NCBI GenBank assembly: GCA_046349635.1 | Contig: JAXMBX010000025.1 | Span: 1-64,000, forward strand | Origin: JAXMBX01 sp046349635 | GTDB taxonomy: Bacteria; Planctomycetota; Planctomycetia; Planctomycetales; Planctomycetaceae | Length of the DNA stretch: 64,000 nucleotides | Reading direction: 5' to 3' | Shown: positions 18,944 through 27,670 of the stretch, piece by piece | Numbering within the stretch: position 1 is the stretch's first letter | Layout of the letters: every line of letters starts with the position of its first letter | Translations under genes and position numbers: made by a program | The notes under the pieces: model-generated | Databases searched by the model: none | The model's input: the letters and a program-made list of their open reading frames with translations, nothing else | Told to the model about the DNA's origin: nothing

Positions 18944-19020
18944 CTCAGAGACACTTGTACTGCCCCCTCTTTCGTCCGCTGCGCGGCCACCTTCTCCCGC
19001 GCTGGGGAGAAGGTCTTTGG
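18944..19020. repeat. dispersed palindromic repeat, family A copy 1
   Basis: A 77-base intergenic element, beginning CTCAGAGACACTTG, with the core CCCCCTCTTTCGTC, GCGGCCACCTTCTCCC and GGGGAGAAGG. The CTTCTCCC and GGGGAGAAGG arms form a strong hairpin with a second small one at CCGCTGCGCGG. Related copies are at 24278, 35344, 37781, 41414 and 43857. It follows the HAD phosphatase gene and precedes the metallophosphoesterase gene. Confidence 0.8.
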
Positions 19021-19039
19021 ATAGGAGATATTGTTACGG

Positions 19040-19951
19040 ATGTATGACTTGATTGGGGATGTGCATGGGTATGCCAACGAATTGGTGGCGTTGCTGGAGG
19101 CGCTGGGGTATCGGCGGACCGGGGGGGTGTATGCGCATCCGGAACGGAAGGTGATTTTCCTGGGAGATTTTATCGACCGGGGGCCTTGAGATCGCCCGCG
19201 TGCTGGAGATCGTGCGGGGGATGGTGGAAAGCGGACGGGGGCTGTCGGTGATGGGAAACCACGAACTGAACGCGCTGGCGTATCACACGCCGCATCCGGG
19301 AAAGCCGGGGGAGTATCTGCGGCCACACATTCATAAGAATAACCATCAACACCGGCGACGCTGGAGCAGTTGTCGGCGGCCGAGATGGAGAGTGCGGCGC
19401 TGGTTCCGGACGCTGCCGTTGTGGCTGGACCTGGAGGGACTGCGGGTGGTGCATGCCTGTTGGGACGGTGAATATCTCAAGCAGATCAAAGCGGGGCTGG
19501 AGCGGTGTGGGGGGTGACTGACGCGTTCCTGTTCGAAGCGTGCGTGGAGGAGGAGCGATTGTTCAAGCCAGTGGAGGGGGTGCTGAAGGGGAAGGAGATT
19601 CCGTTGCCGGCGGGAATGAGCCTGAACTCGGCGGATGCGATCGTGCGGCACGAGATGCGGGTGCGTTGGTACCTGCCGCCGGAGGGTACGACGTATAGGA
19701 TGTATGCCATGTCGGCAGAAGTGGATTGCGACGAGCCGATCGATTGGACGGGACTGGCGGACGTGGCACCGTATCCGGCGACGGAGAAGCCGGTGTTCAT
19801 CGGGCATTACTGGTTGCGGGGGGATCGGCCGGAGTTGCTGGCGCCGAATATCGCGTGCCTGGATTACAGCGTGGCGAAGGGGGGCTACCTGTGTGCGTAT
19901 CGCTGGGACGGGGAGCAGGAGTTGAGCAATGAAAAGTTTGTGAGAGTGTAG
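19040..19951 (+). CDS. metallophosphoesterase, frameshifted
   Basis: About 300 residues of the calcineurin-like phosphoesterase superfamily, PrpE/ApaH-like. MYDLIGDVHGYANEL and KVIFLGDFIDRGP supply the first metal motifs, then a TGA at 19187 interrupts. Removing one T restores PEIARVLEIVRGMV, followed by SVMGNHELNALAYH, LRVVHACWDGEYL and, after another shift near 19510, VTDAFLFEACVEEERL and KPVFIGHYWLRG. A pair of compensating shifts lies near 19345-19400. Relatives hydrolyse dinucleoside polyphosphates or phosphoproteins. The alpha/beta hydrolase gene starts seven bases after its stop. Confidence 0.75.
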
Positions 19952-19958
19952 GTGCCTG

Positions 19959-20883
19959 ATGAGCGACGGAGAAACGCAGGACGCGGAAGCGAAGGTTCTG
20001 GAAACGGCTCCGCCAAAGAAACAGCGTAAAACTGCGTGGCGGTGGATTGTTCGGTTGCTGGTCATTCTGGGGGTACCAATCGTCATGCTGGCTGTCTGGC
20101 AGAGGTCGCTGATTTATCATCCCGAAAAAGTCCAGAGTATTCCTGCGCGGATGCAGGACACGCGATTCAAGGTAGAAGATGTCACCTTGCAGAGCCATGA
20201 CAGCCTGACGCTGCATGGATGGCATGTGCATCCGCTGGATCCGAAGCGAGAAGAGAATGGGGCGGTGGTCCTGTATTTCCCGGGGAATGCCGGGAACAGG
20301 ATGGGGCGGGAGATGCAACTGGAGACGTTATCGCGGCTGGGCTGCCACGTGTTTCTCTTCGATTATCGCGGGTATGGCGAGAATCCCGGATCGCCGACGG
20401 AGCGGGATCTGGCTGAGGATGCGGCGAGCGTGGCAGGTCGTGCAAACTTATCCCGCCGCGCGGATCTTTATTTATGGAGAGTCGCTGGGGGGCGGGATGG
20501 CGGTCCGGCTGGCGGCGGAATGCTGTCAGAAAGGAGATGTGCCGGGGGGCCTGATCGTGCAGTCGAGCTTCACGTCGCTGGTCGAGGCGGGGGGATATCA
20601 CTTTCCGTGGCTGCCGGTGAGCTGGTTGCTGATCGACCGATATGCGTCGATTGAGCGGATCAACAAAGTAACGTGCCCGATCCTGGTCCTGCATGGAAAA
20701 CGGGACTCCATTGTGCCGTTTTCGATGGGACGGAAGCTGTTTGAAACCGCGGCGGAAAAGTCAGAGTCGGGCGTGGCGAAGGAATTTATTGAGCTCGAGT
20801 GCGACCACAACGACGTCTATGGCTATGCGGGGGTCTTCGCGGCTCCGCTGAAGGAGTTTTTCGACGCGTGGAAGGGGAAGTAA
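19959..20883 (+). CDS. membrane-anchored alpha/beta hydrolase, one frameshift
   Basis: About 307 residues. An N-terminal cytoplasmic stretch and transmembrane helix (about 28-48, WIVRLLVILGVPIVMLAVW) are followed by the BEM46/FrsA-like hydrolase domain: VVLYFPGNAGNR, FLFDYRGYGENPG, then, after a shift near 20430-20440, FIYGESLGGGMAVRLA with the nucleophile serine. VLHGKRDSIVPF carries the Asp and ECDHNDVY the catalytic His. The hydrolase would act near the membrane on an ester or thioester. It is probably translated with the metallophosphoesterase upstream. Confidence 0.8.
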
Positions 20884-21057
20884 GAGGCATCCTTTTCGTC
20901 GGAGGGAGAGCCTGACCTCCTGGAATGGTTACATCCGTTCTCAGTCTCTCTTTTTTCTTGTGTGGAGTGTGGGTTCGGGTCTAGGCTGATGTCTTCGACA
21001 GGGGCATCTGTTCTTTGAACCGGATTCCGTAGAAGTTCCTTCAAGAGAGGTGTTTCA

Positions 21058-21495
21058 ATGACGTGGACGACGTGGTTTTCCCATAACAAACGACGCAATG
21101 CGCAGCGGCTGATGGCGATTGAAAGCATGGAGACGCGGGTGCTGCTGTCCGCACACGGATTGAAGGCGCATTCGAACGGACCGTTGCCGAATTATGCGGG
21201 GACATGGACCTTCAACGTCAAGACACTGGGATCCAACTCGGTGCCAATGACGCAGGAAGGGAAGTCGGTGACGATTGACCTGACGAGCGTGCAGCCGGGT
21301 GTGACGTCAACGGCCAACATCAAACACGATGGGAGTGTGACGTTCAAAGCGAAGACGGTCTTTGAGGGGGCGAAGGCGCGTGGAACCATCCGCCTGCAGA
21401 TTACCGGGCCGACGACTCTGGAGGGGACATTGACATGGAAAATCGCGGGACAGCCGAAGCAGACACTTCCGCTGACCGGGGATTTGCAGCCGTAG
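21058..21495 (+). CDS. small secreted or surface protein with LEPR-XLL-like leader
   Basis: 145 residues. The leader (KRRNAQRLMAIESMETRVLLSAH, about 10-32, quoted in part) resembles the LEPR-XLL motif that opens many large planctomycete surface proteins; here METRVLLSA stands for the LEPRxLLSA consensus. The rest is a short beta-rich domain (YAGTWTFNVKTLGSN, VTIDLTSVQPG, IRLQITGPTTLEGTLTWKI) resembling a lipocalin-like or DUF-type sheet. Members with this leader are usually far longer, so this is a compact example. It ends before a dispersed repeat and a terminator. Confidence 0.6.
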   Translation: MTWTTWFSHNKRRNAQRLMAIESMETRVLLSAHGLKAHSNGPLPNYAGTWTFNVKTLGSNSVPMTQEGKSVTIDLTSVQPGVTSTANIKHDGSVTFKAKTVFEGAKARGTIRLQITGPTTLEGTLTWKIAGQPKQTLPLTGDLQP

Positions 21496-21522
21496 AAGGC
21501 GTAGGCACACAGGCACTATCTC

Positions 21523-21560
21523 CGGGGGCTTCCGCGAAGCGGTGCGCCCCCGCCACCCGA
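21523..21560. repeat. dispersed palindromic repeat, family B copy 1
   Basis: About 37 bases, CGGGGGCTTCCGC at the left and GCGCCCCCGCCACCC at the right, able to fold into a GC hairpin. Other copies are at 22782, 34052 and 56938. It lies 27 bases after the stop of the LEPR-XLL-like gene. Confidence 0.75.
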
Positions 21561-21571
21561 TGCAAAGAATG

Positions 21572-21607
21572 AAAAGGGCCTTCGAGATGTCGAAGGCCCT
21601 TTTTTGT
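21572..21607. terminator. bidirectional rho-independent terminator
   Basis: AAAAGGGCCTTCGA, a four-base loop region, then TCGAAGGCCCTTTTTTG: a near-perfect stem flanked by A and T runs, so it can terminate on either strand. It lies between the convergent LEPR-XLL-like gene (plus) and the oxidoreductase gene (minus). Confidence 0.9.
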
Positions 21608-21622
21608 TTGTCGGCGTTTTGT

Positions 21623-22732
21623 TCAGGAGCGCCAGGAGTTGTCGAGGGTGATCCAGGCACGTTTGTCGAAGGAGTCCAGGACGGCATCGGCGACAGCCTG
21701 AGCGGAGGCACCATCATCAAAGCCGGGGACGGCATCGCGTCCTTCGACGATGGCGGAGACGAACTCGTAGACGAGGTCGTAGCGGAAGACGGTGCTGGGG
21801 ACACCATCGCGGGGATTGCGAGGGGAGCCTTCCGGAGCGAGATACTTTTCGGGGACTTCGACTTTCTGCAGGGACTGCCCCTGCTTGCCGACGAGGATGG
21901 TGTTCGGTTCCTTGAGCTGATAGACGGCGGTTCCCTCGGAGCCGTTGACCTCGGCCCAGTCGTGGCCGAAGCCTTCGTAGTGGTAGCCCTTCATGAGAGT
22001 GCTCCCTTCGAGGACGCCGACGCCGCCGCGATCGAAGCGGCAGATGAGTGAGGACCAGTCATCGACCTCGGAAGGAGCGCAGGGGGTGCCATCGGGATTC
22101 TTGTCGCGGGGAGCATACTGGGCGATGGCGCCGGTGATTTCGGTCATGTAGCCCATCAGATCCTGGGCATAGTCGATGCGGTGGATGGTCATATCGAAGA
22201 GGTCGCCGGCACCGGCGAGTTTCTTGTATTGCCGCCATCCCCAACTTGTTTCGGGCCAGTCGAGAAAGCGCTGGCTGCGGAAGTGGCGGGGGACGCCGAG
22301 TTGGCCGGTGGTGACCAGATCGCGGAGATAGCGCATAGAGGGGGCGAAGCGATAGGTGAAAGCGGTCATATGCCGCAGTCCCTTGTCGCGGGCGGACTGA
22401 TACATCTTGAGGGATTCGTCGAAGTTCAGGCCAAGGGGCTTTTCGCACATGACATGCTTGCCCCCTTCGAGACAGGCAAGCGTGATGGGAAGGTGGGTGT
22501 AGTTGGGAGTGCAGATGATGACGGCGTCGATGTCGGGATCGCGGGCGATAGCGGCGTAGTCGATCGTGGTCTTGATCGGACCCCAGTCGGACTGGCGCTG
22601 GGCGAGGAGTTTTTCGTTGGGATCGCAGGCGGCAACAAGTTCCGCGCGGGGATCGATGCGGATTCCGGGTACGTGATGGTAATCTGCGACGGCACCGGCA
22701 CCGATGATGGCAAAGCGTACTTTGGAGGTCAT
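21623..22732 (-). CDS. Gfo/Idh/MocA family oxidoreductase
   Basis: 369 residues from the ATG at 22732 (the frame is open upstream through a repeat). FAIIGAGAVADYHHVPGI is the nucleotide-binding start, PDIDAVIICTPNYTHLPI the end of the first sheet, and GGKHVMCEKPLGLNFDE the EKP catalytic lysine motif. The C-terminal domain has SWGWRQYKKLAGAGDLFDMTIHRIDYA with the GGxxxDxxxHxxD-type pattern. No signal peptide, so cytoplasmic. It probably oxidises a sugar, cyclitol or sugar acid using NAD(P). Confidence 0.88.
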   Translation of the reverse strand: MTSKVRFAIIGAGAVADYHHVPGIRIDPRAELVAACDPNEKLLAQRQSDWGPIKTTIDYAAIARDPDIDAVIICTPNYTHLPITLACLEGGKHVMCEKPLGLNFDESLKMYQSARDKGLRHMTAFTYRFAPSMRYLRDLVTTGQLGVPRHFRSQRFLDWPETSWGWRQYKKLAGAGDLFDMTIHRIDYAQDLMGYMTEITGAIAQYAPRDKNPDGTPCAPSEVDDWSSLICRFDRGGVGVLEGSTLMKGYHYEGFGHDWAEVNGSEGTAVYQLKEPNTILVGKQGQSLQKVEVPEKYLAPEGSPRNPRDGVPSTVFRYDLVYEFVSAIVEGRDAVPGFDDGASAQAVADAVLDSFDKRAWITLDNSWRS

Positions 22733-22781
22733 GATTTGAGGTTGTTCCGTAATTCTGTTGAAAATGGAGCGTTCACGTTTT

Positions 22782-22819
22782 CGGGGGCTTCCGCTGACGC
22801 GGGGCGCCCCCGCCACCCA
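22782..22819. repeat. dispersed palindromic repeat, family B copy 2
   Basis: CGGGGGCTTCCGC and GCGCCCCCGCCACCC as in copy 1, with a slightly different centre (TGACGCGGG). It lies between the oxidoreductase start and the end of the CCA-adding enzyme gene, both on the minus strand. Confidence 0.75.
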
Positions 22820-22874
22820 TCCGTGTTGATGTTGCAAAAGAGAACCCCGCGCTGCCGCTTGGGGCTAGTTCAGT

Positions 22875-24164
22875 TTAATCATCTGAGTCCTGCTTCGGCG
22901 ACTTCTGGAGTTGATGAATGAGATTCCAGGCGTCGTCGGGGGTGCGGACGCGGTTTTCCAGTTGGGCGTCGCGGAGGATTTCGAGGAGGCGTTTGAATTT
23001 CGGGCCGGGCTTAATCCCCTGGGCGACAAGGTCGTCACCGGTTAACAACGGGGGGGGATTAAGCTCCGCGGGTGGGATATCCCGGAGGTATTGTTCGCAG
23101 TAGTCGAGGTCAGGGGAGGAACCGCCCCGGGCTTCGGCGTCGGCGCGAAGAAGAAGCGCGAGTTCGGGAAACTCGGGAGCGACGAGAAGTTTCTTGAGCG
23201 TGGAGAGGGGGGCGGAACGGATCTCCTCCACACTGTCGCGATGGGCGAAAAGCCAATCGAGGTTGTGCAGTTCCTGATTGGAAAACTTGAGTCGCTTGGC
23301 GAGTTTCCTGAGGAGAGCAGAGTCAATCTCCGGGAGGCTCCAGAGGAGGGAGGCCAGCGCGGTTTCGAATTGCGGGTGAAGAAGGAACTTGAGGCGTGCC
23401 AGGGTATGGTCCCAGGCCGCGAATTGATCGGAGGCCAGGAGCGGAGTGACCTCGGGAAGAATTTCGGAGAGGAGGGCGAGGTCGTGGGCGAGGCGCATGG
23501 AGATGTCGCGATGAGGATCGACGAGCATCCGCTTGAGTTCCTGCGTGATGCGCTCCGGGCTGACGGCGTGAATCTCGGGGGCCATCGTACGGACCGCCTT
23601 CGCGGTGGCGGGATCGAGCTTGAAGTCGAGGTTGCCGGAGAAGCGGAGGGCGCGAAGGAGGCGGAGCTTGTCCTCGCGGAAGCGTTCGAGAGGATCGCCA
23701 ATGGCGCGGATGATGCGCTTGGAGAGATCCTTCTGCCCGCCGACATAGTCGAGAACCTTATTGGCGACGGGGTCGAGGAACATGCCGTTGATAGTGAAGT
23801 CGCGGCGCTGGGCATCTTCTTCAGGGGTGCAGAAGACGACATGCTGGGGACGACGGCCATCGAGGTAGGGGCCTTCGGCCCGGAACGTGGCGACTTCGAC
23901 ATCGCCGGATCCGCTCGGGCCGTGGACGAGGATCACCCCGAAGGCGGCCCCGACGGCGCGGGTTTTTCGACGGCCAAAGAGTTCCTGGACGGTTTGAGGT
24001 CGGGCATCGGTTGCGACGTCGTAATCCTGGGGGAGTTTGCCGAGGAGGAGATCGCGGACACAGCCTCCGGCCCAGAGTGCGGTGTAGCCCGCACCGCGCA
24101 GTTTCTGGACGATTTCGAGGGCGAACTTCTGCTGTTTGTCCGAGGCGGGCTTCATGAGCGACAA
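22875..24164 (-). CDS. cca: CCA tRNA nucleotidyltransferase / poly(A) polymerase family protein
   Basis: 429 residues. The class II nucleotidyltransferase signature is complete: LWAGGCVRDLLLGKLP, DYDVATDARPQTVQELF (metal-binding DxD), VEVATFRAEG and DAQRRDFTINGMFLDP, then LRLLRALRFSGNLDFKLD and the RNA-binding helices with ERITQELKRMLVDP. These enzymes add or repair the 3'-CCA of tRNA; poly(A) polymerase cannot be excluded, but the length and the GGCVRDLLLG form fit a bacterial CCA enzyme. The gene is intact. It is divergent from the GT87 gene. Confidence 0.88.
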   Translation of the reverse strand: MSLMKPASDKQQKFALEIVQKLRGAGYTALWAGGCVRDLLLGKLPQDYDVATDARPQTVQELFGRRKTRAVGAAFGVILVHGPSGSGDVEVATFRAEGPYLDGRRPQHVVFCTPEEDAQRRDFTINGMFLDPVANKVLDYVGGQKDLSKRIIRAIGDPLERFREDKLRLLRALRFSGNLDFKLDPATAKAVRTMAPEIHAVSPERITQELKRMLVDPHRDISMRLAHDLALLSEILPEVTPLLASDQFAAWDHTLARLKFLLHPQFETALASLLWSLPEIDSALLRKLAKRLKFSNQELHNLDWLFAHRDSVEEIRSAPLSTLKKLLVAPEFPELALLLRADAEARGGSSPDLDYCEQYLRDIPPAELNPPPLLTGDDLVAQGIKPGPKFKRLLEILRDAQLENRVRTPDDAWNLIHQLQKSPKQDSDD

Positions 24165-24277
24165 AATGCCGGTGGGGAGTTTTTGACCGTTGACCGAGTG
24201 TAGCGATTGCGGGAGAGTGGGGCCAGAATGGAAAATTCAATGGATTTCGCAGAGTCTATCTGTGTATTTCAGGATTG

Positions 24278-24352
24278 CTCAGAGACGTCAGTACCGCCCC
24301 CTCATCCGGCCCGATGGGCCACCTTCTCCCTCGGGGGGGAGAAGGGTTTTAC
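24278..24352. repeat. dispersed palindromic repeat, family A copy 2
   Basis: Begins CTCAGAGACGTCAG, core CCGCCCCCTCATCC, GGCCACCTTCTCCCTC and GGGGGGGAGAAGGG. It is immediately upstream of the GT87 gene and may overlap its leader. Confidence 0.8.
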
Positions 24353-24370
24353 AAAATCCAGGAGAGCAAT

Positions 24371-25643
24371 GTGTGGCAGGGATGGCCGAGGTGGAGCAGG
24401 TGGGTGGTGGCCGTCGCGCTGGTGGCGTTGGGGGTGTGGCGGTCGAGCGGGGGGTGCGGGGGGTTCCGACTTTCGGGGGTTTTACCGGATCTGGCGGGCG
24501 AACCTGACGGCACCGATGCAGCCTGTGCGGCAGCATTTCCCTGTCGAGGATGATCCGGACCCTTATCCCCCATGTTCGTATGTGCTATTCGCGCCGCTGG
24601 GAATGCTGCCTTTGGGGGTGGCGGCCGGGATGTGGTATGTGCTGAATCTGGCCGCGAGCTGGGGAGCGTGGCGAGGGGCGGAAGTGCTGTCGGGGAGGCG
24701 ATTCTCCGAAACGAGAGAGGGGTGGGTGCTGATCGGCTCGGTGCTGCCGTATTGGATCGGAAACATGGTGAGCGGGCAGAACGGACCGCTGTTGATGTGC
24801 CTGGTGGTGTGGGGATACGTGGCTGCGGCGCGGGGGGGTGAAATCTGGGCCGGATGCCTGATGGGAGTCGGGGGTCTGATCAAGGCAATCCCGGCGTTGT
24901 TCCTGTTGCCGGTTGTCGTGTGGGGACGATGGCGGGTGATTGCGGGGTTCGTGGCGTTGACGGGGGTGTTCATCGGAGGGGTCTGCACGCTGTACCTGGG
25001 TCCAGAGGCGAACTGGGAATTTCACGCGCGGTGGATGCGGATGGTGGTGCTGGGGCCGGAGAACCGGCCTGCGAATCCGCTGGATCCCGATTCCATGCAT
25101 GGCTCGACGCGGTTCAACAATCAATCCGTGGAGGGGGTGTGCGCACGGCTGCTGATGCGGGTGCCGGTGCGTGAGGGGGGGACGACGTACGTCAACGTGA
25201 TGTCGGTCGAGCCCGGGACATGGCGGATGGTGACAAAGGGAATTTCGTTGGCGGTCCTGCTGGGAACGAGCGTAGTACTGGTAGTCGCGGGGTGGAAACG
25301 GGGAGAACGGAAAGGAACGTTGAGAGTCTTATCCCTGATGGTGCTGACGATGTTGCTGATCTCGCCCATTGTGTGGACGCATTATTATCTATGGATGTTT
25401 TTTCCGTGTGCGGCGTTGATGCAGGACTGGAAGCAGGGGATCGGGAAAGTCGCAGGTGGCGCCCTGCTGGTCGCCTGGTGGGGAGGAGAGTTGGCGAGCG
25501 GGAGCATGTGGTGTCGTGCGGCGGGATTGCACCTGGGACTGGTGGTGTTGTTCTGGGTCTATTTCGCGTGGCGCGTCGTCCTCAACGATGAACGAGTCCG
25601 TTTAAAAGATGAGAACGGGAGTATGGTCACTATAACCACTTAG
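24371..25643 (+). CDS. GT87 (DUF2029) membrane glycosyltransferase, one frameshift
   Basis: About 424 residues. An N-terminal membrane segment (WQGWPRWSRWVVAVALVALG) lies in one frame from the GTG at 24371; after the six-G run at 24458-24463 the frame changes into FYRIWRANLTAP and then YPPCSYVLFAPLGMLPLG, the family's typical luminal loop region. Many hydrophobic helices follow (VLPYWIGNMVSGQNGPLLMC, AGCLMGVGGLIKAIPALFLL, LLISPIVWTHYYLWMFF). GT87 enzymes use polyprenyl-phosphate sugars; mycobacterial relatives build lipoglycans. The substrate here is unknown. Start is uncertain because the repeat abuts it. Confidence 0.75.
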
Positions 25644-25737
25644 AAGCGGTGGAGTTTTGAGGGGATTCCGTTTATCCTGAATCGATTACCCCGACCGAAC
25701 AGAACGCGGCCCGAGGATTCAGAAATCAATCAACACG

Positions 25738-27432
25738 ATGAGTACTTCGTCAGCGCAACTGCCGCGTAGCGTCATCATCGCCATCCTGGTGCTATGCCTG
25801 CTCCCCACGTTGCTGAATATGCTGGGGTATAGTTTCGCGACTCCGCTAACGACGCTGGAATTCAAACTGGAGGGCCCCGGGGAAGCGGCGGGTGATGGGA
25901 TCGTGGTTCCGAACCGGAGCGAGATGGATCCCAACACGGTCAAGACGCTGTTAAGCCGCCGGGAAGATGCGTTGTGCCGGGCGCTGCAGGGAGAATTCGT
26001 GAACGTGTTCCTGGAATGGAGCGCGTTCTGCATCGCGTTGTGCACGGTGACGTTCGCATTTACGCATTACATGATCAAGCGCGACGTGACGACGCCGATC
26101 ATCGGGACGGCGCTGTTCTTCGCCGGGATGATCGACGGCTTCCGGACGCTGGTTTCAGCGCGACTGATCGGGGAAATCACCGATTTCCGTGAGTTCATTC
26201 CCTTCACGTGGGCGCTGTCACGGTTGTTCCACGTGTGCATCCTGATGATCGGGACTGGAGTCCTGGTGTGGAGGGGGAAACGGCACCAGGGCTGGAATCG
26301 TCAGCGGGGTGGTTTGCGGTTCATCCTGCTGATGGGAGTGCTGTTTGCAGTGGTGGCTTACCTGCTGGTGTTGATTTGCGCCTTGACTCCGCAGTTGCCG
26401 GTCGCAATGACATCGGACTACGTGATCCGGCGCCCGTTCGATGCGGTTTCCCTGGTGCTGTACCTGTTCGCGGGGGGAATTATCTTCACGCGGTTCCAGA
26501 AGATGTATCCGAGCATCTTCGCGAACGCACTGCTGGTGAGCGTGTTTCCGAACATCATGGCGCAGATTCACGCGGCCTTTTTCTCGACGGAGCTGTTCGA
26601 CAACCACTACAACATTTCGAATTACGAGAAGATTATCGCGTACCTGGTGCCGCTGGTGGGTCTGATCCTGGAGTATACGCGGGTTTACCAGGCGGAGGTG
26701 GCGCTGCGGACGACCGAGGAACAGTTCCGGGTGGCACGAGGAGTGCAGCAGGCGCTGCTACCGCGCGAGGCGCCGCAGATTCCGGGGTACGACCTCGCGG
26801 GGGTGTCATTACCGGCGGAAGAGGTGGGTGGGGACTACTTCGATTTCGTGCCGATGGAAAACGATTGCCTGGGGATCGTGGTGGCGGACGTGAGCGGACA
26901 CGACCTGGGAGCTTCGATCTTCATGGGTCAGACGCGAGCCTACCTGCGGGCGCTGGCGCGGACGCACAACTCGGTGCCACGCCTGATGCGGGAACTGAAC
27001 CAGTTCCTGATGGAGGATGCGAGCGACCGGCGGTTTGTGACGCTGTTCTTTGCGAAACTGGATCCTGAGCAACGGAAGCTGACGCTGACTGCCGCGGGGC
27101 AGAACGCGTTTGTGATCTCGCCGAGCGGGATTGTCAGTCCGCTGGAATGCGTGAGCATGCCGCTGGGAATTATGGCCGACGTGCGTCAGGAGATCGAAAC
27201 GGAGTGGAGCCTGAAACCAGGAGAAATTTTCATCTCGCTGACGGATGGAATTCCTGAGGCGGTTTCCTTGCGGGGGGAATTCTTCGGGGTGAAGCGGGTG
27301 ACGGAGGTGGTCCATGCGCTCCGGGAGGAACCGGCGAAAATGATCGTGGAAAAGCTGCTGGAGAGGGTCCGGGAGTTCGTGGGAAATGGGACCATGACGG
27401 ACGACTGGACCATCGTCATTTTGAAGGGGTGA
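25738..27432 (+). CDS. membrane SpoIIE-type serine phosphatase
   Basis: 564 residues. The N-terminal half (1-330) holds about eight membrane helices with one large periplasmic loop after the first (about 40-95); a short linker (EVALRTTEEQFRVARGVQQALLP) leads to a C-terminal PP2C/SpoIIE/RsbU phosphatase domain. Metal-binding motifs are GGDYFDF and VVADVSGHDLGASIFM, followed by LTDGIPEAVSL and TDDWTIVIL. RsbU-like proteins dephosphorylate anti-anti-sigma factors in partner-switching signalling. Neither an anti-sigma kinase nor an STAS protein gene is nearby, so targets must be elsewhere. Intact. Confidence 0.88.
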   Translation: MSTSSAQLPRSVIIAILVLCLLPTLLNMLGYSFATPLTTLEFKLEGPGEAAGDGIVVPNRSEMDPNTVKTLLSRREDALCRALQGEFVNVFLEWSAFCIALCTVTFAFTHYMIKRDVTTPIIGTALFFAGMIDGFRTLVSARLIGEITDFREFIPFTWALSRLFHVCILMIGTGVLVWRGKRHQGWNRQRGGLRFILLMGVLFAVVAYLLVLICALTPQLPVAMTSDYVIRRPFDAVSLVLYLFAGGIIFTRFQKMYPSIFANALLVSVFPNIMAQIHAAFFSTELFDNHYNISNYEKIIAYLVPLVGLILEYTRVYQAEVALRTTEEQFRVARGVQQALLPREAPQIPGYDLAGVSLPAEEVGGDYFDFVPMENDCLGIVVADVSGHDLGASIFMGQTRAYLRALARTHNSVPRLMRELNQFLMEDASDRRFVTLFFAKLDPEQRKLTLTAAGQNAFVISPSGIVSPLECVSMPLGIMADVRQEIETEWSLKPGEIFISLTDGIPEAVSLRGEFFGVKRVTEVVHALREEPAKMIVEKLLERVREFVGNGTMTDDWTIVILKG

Positions 27433-27670
27433 GCGACGAGATCGTTAAATTCCGCTCAAATTCTGCCCCTTACAGGAGTTGAGGCAGCGAGTGATGGTGG
27501 AAAGTGGCCCGAAATCGGGTATTCTGACTGGGCGCGATTCGCGTTTGCCCTCGTGTGATCGAACTGACGGCCCGCAGAGCAAATTGTGAATCCGGATCAT
27601 ACTACTGCGGTAGATTGATCCACTTTTCCGGGCCACATATTCATTCTTCCCACTTGAGAAGGTCAACACC

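Noticed and set aside
23091..24203. Open frame of 370 codons opposite the CCA-adding enzyme gene
   Set aside because: The opposite strand carries all class II nucleotidyltransferase motifs; this frame is a high-GC shadow rich in Gly and Glu.
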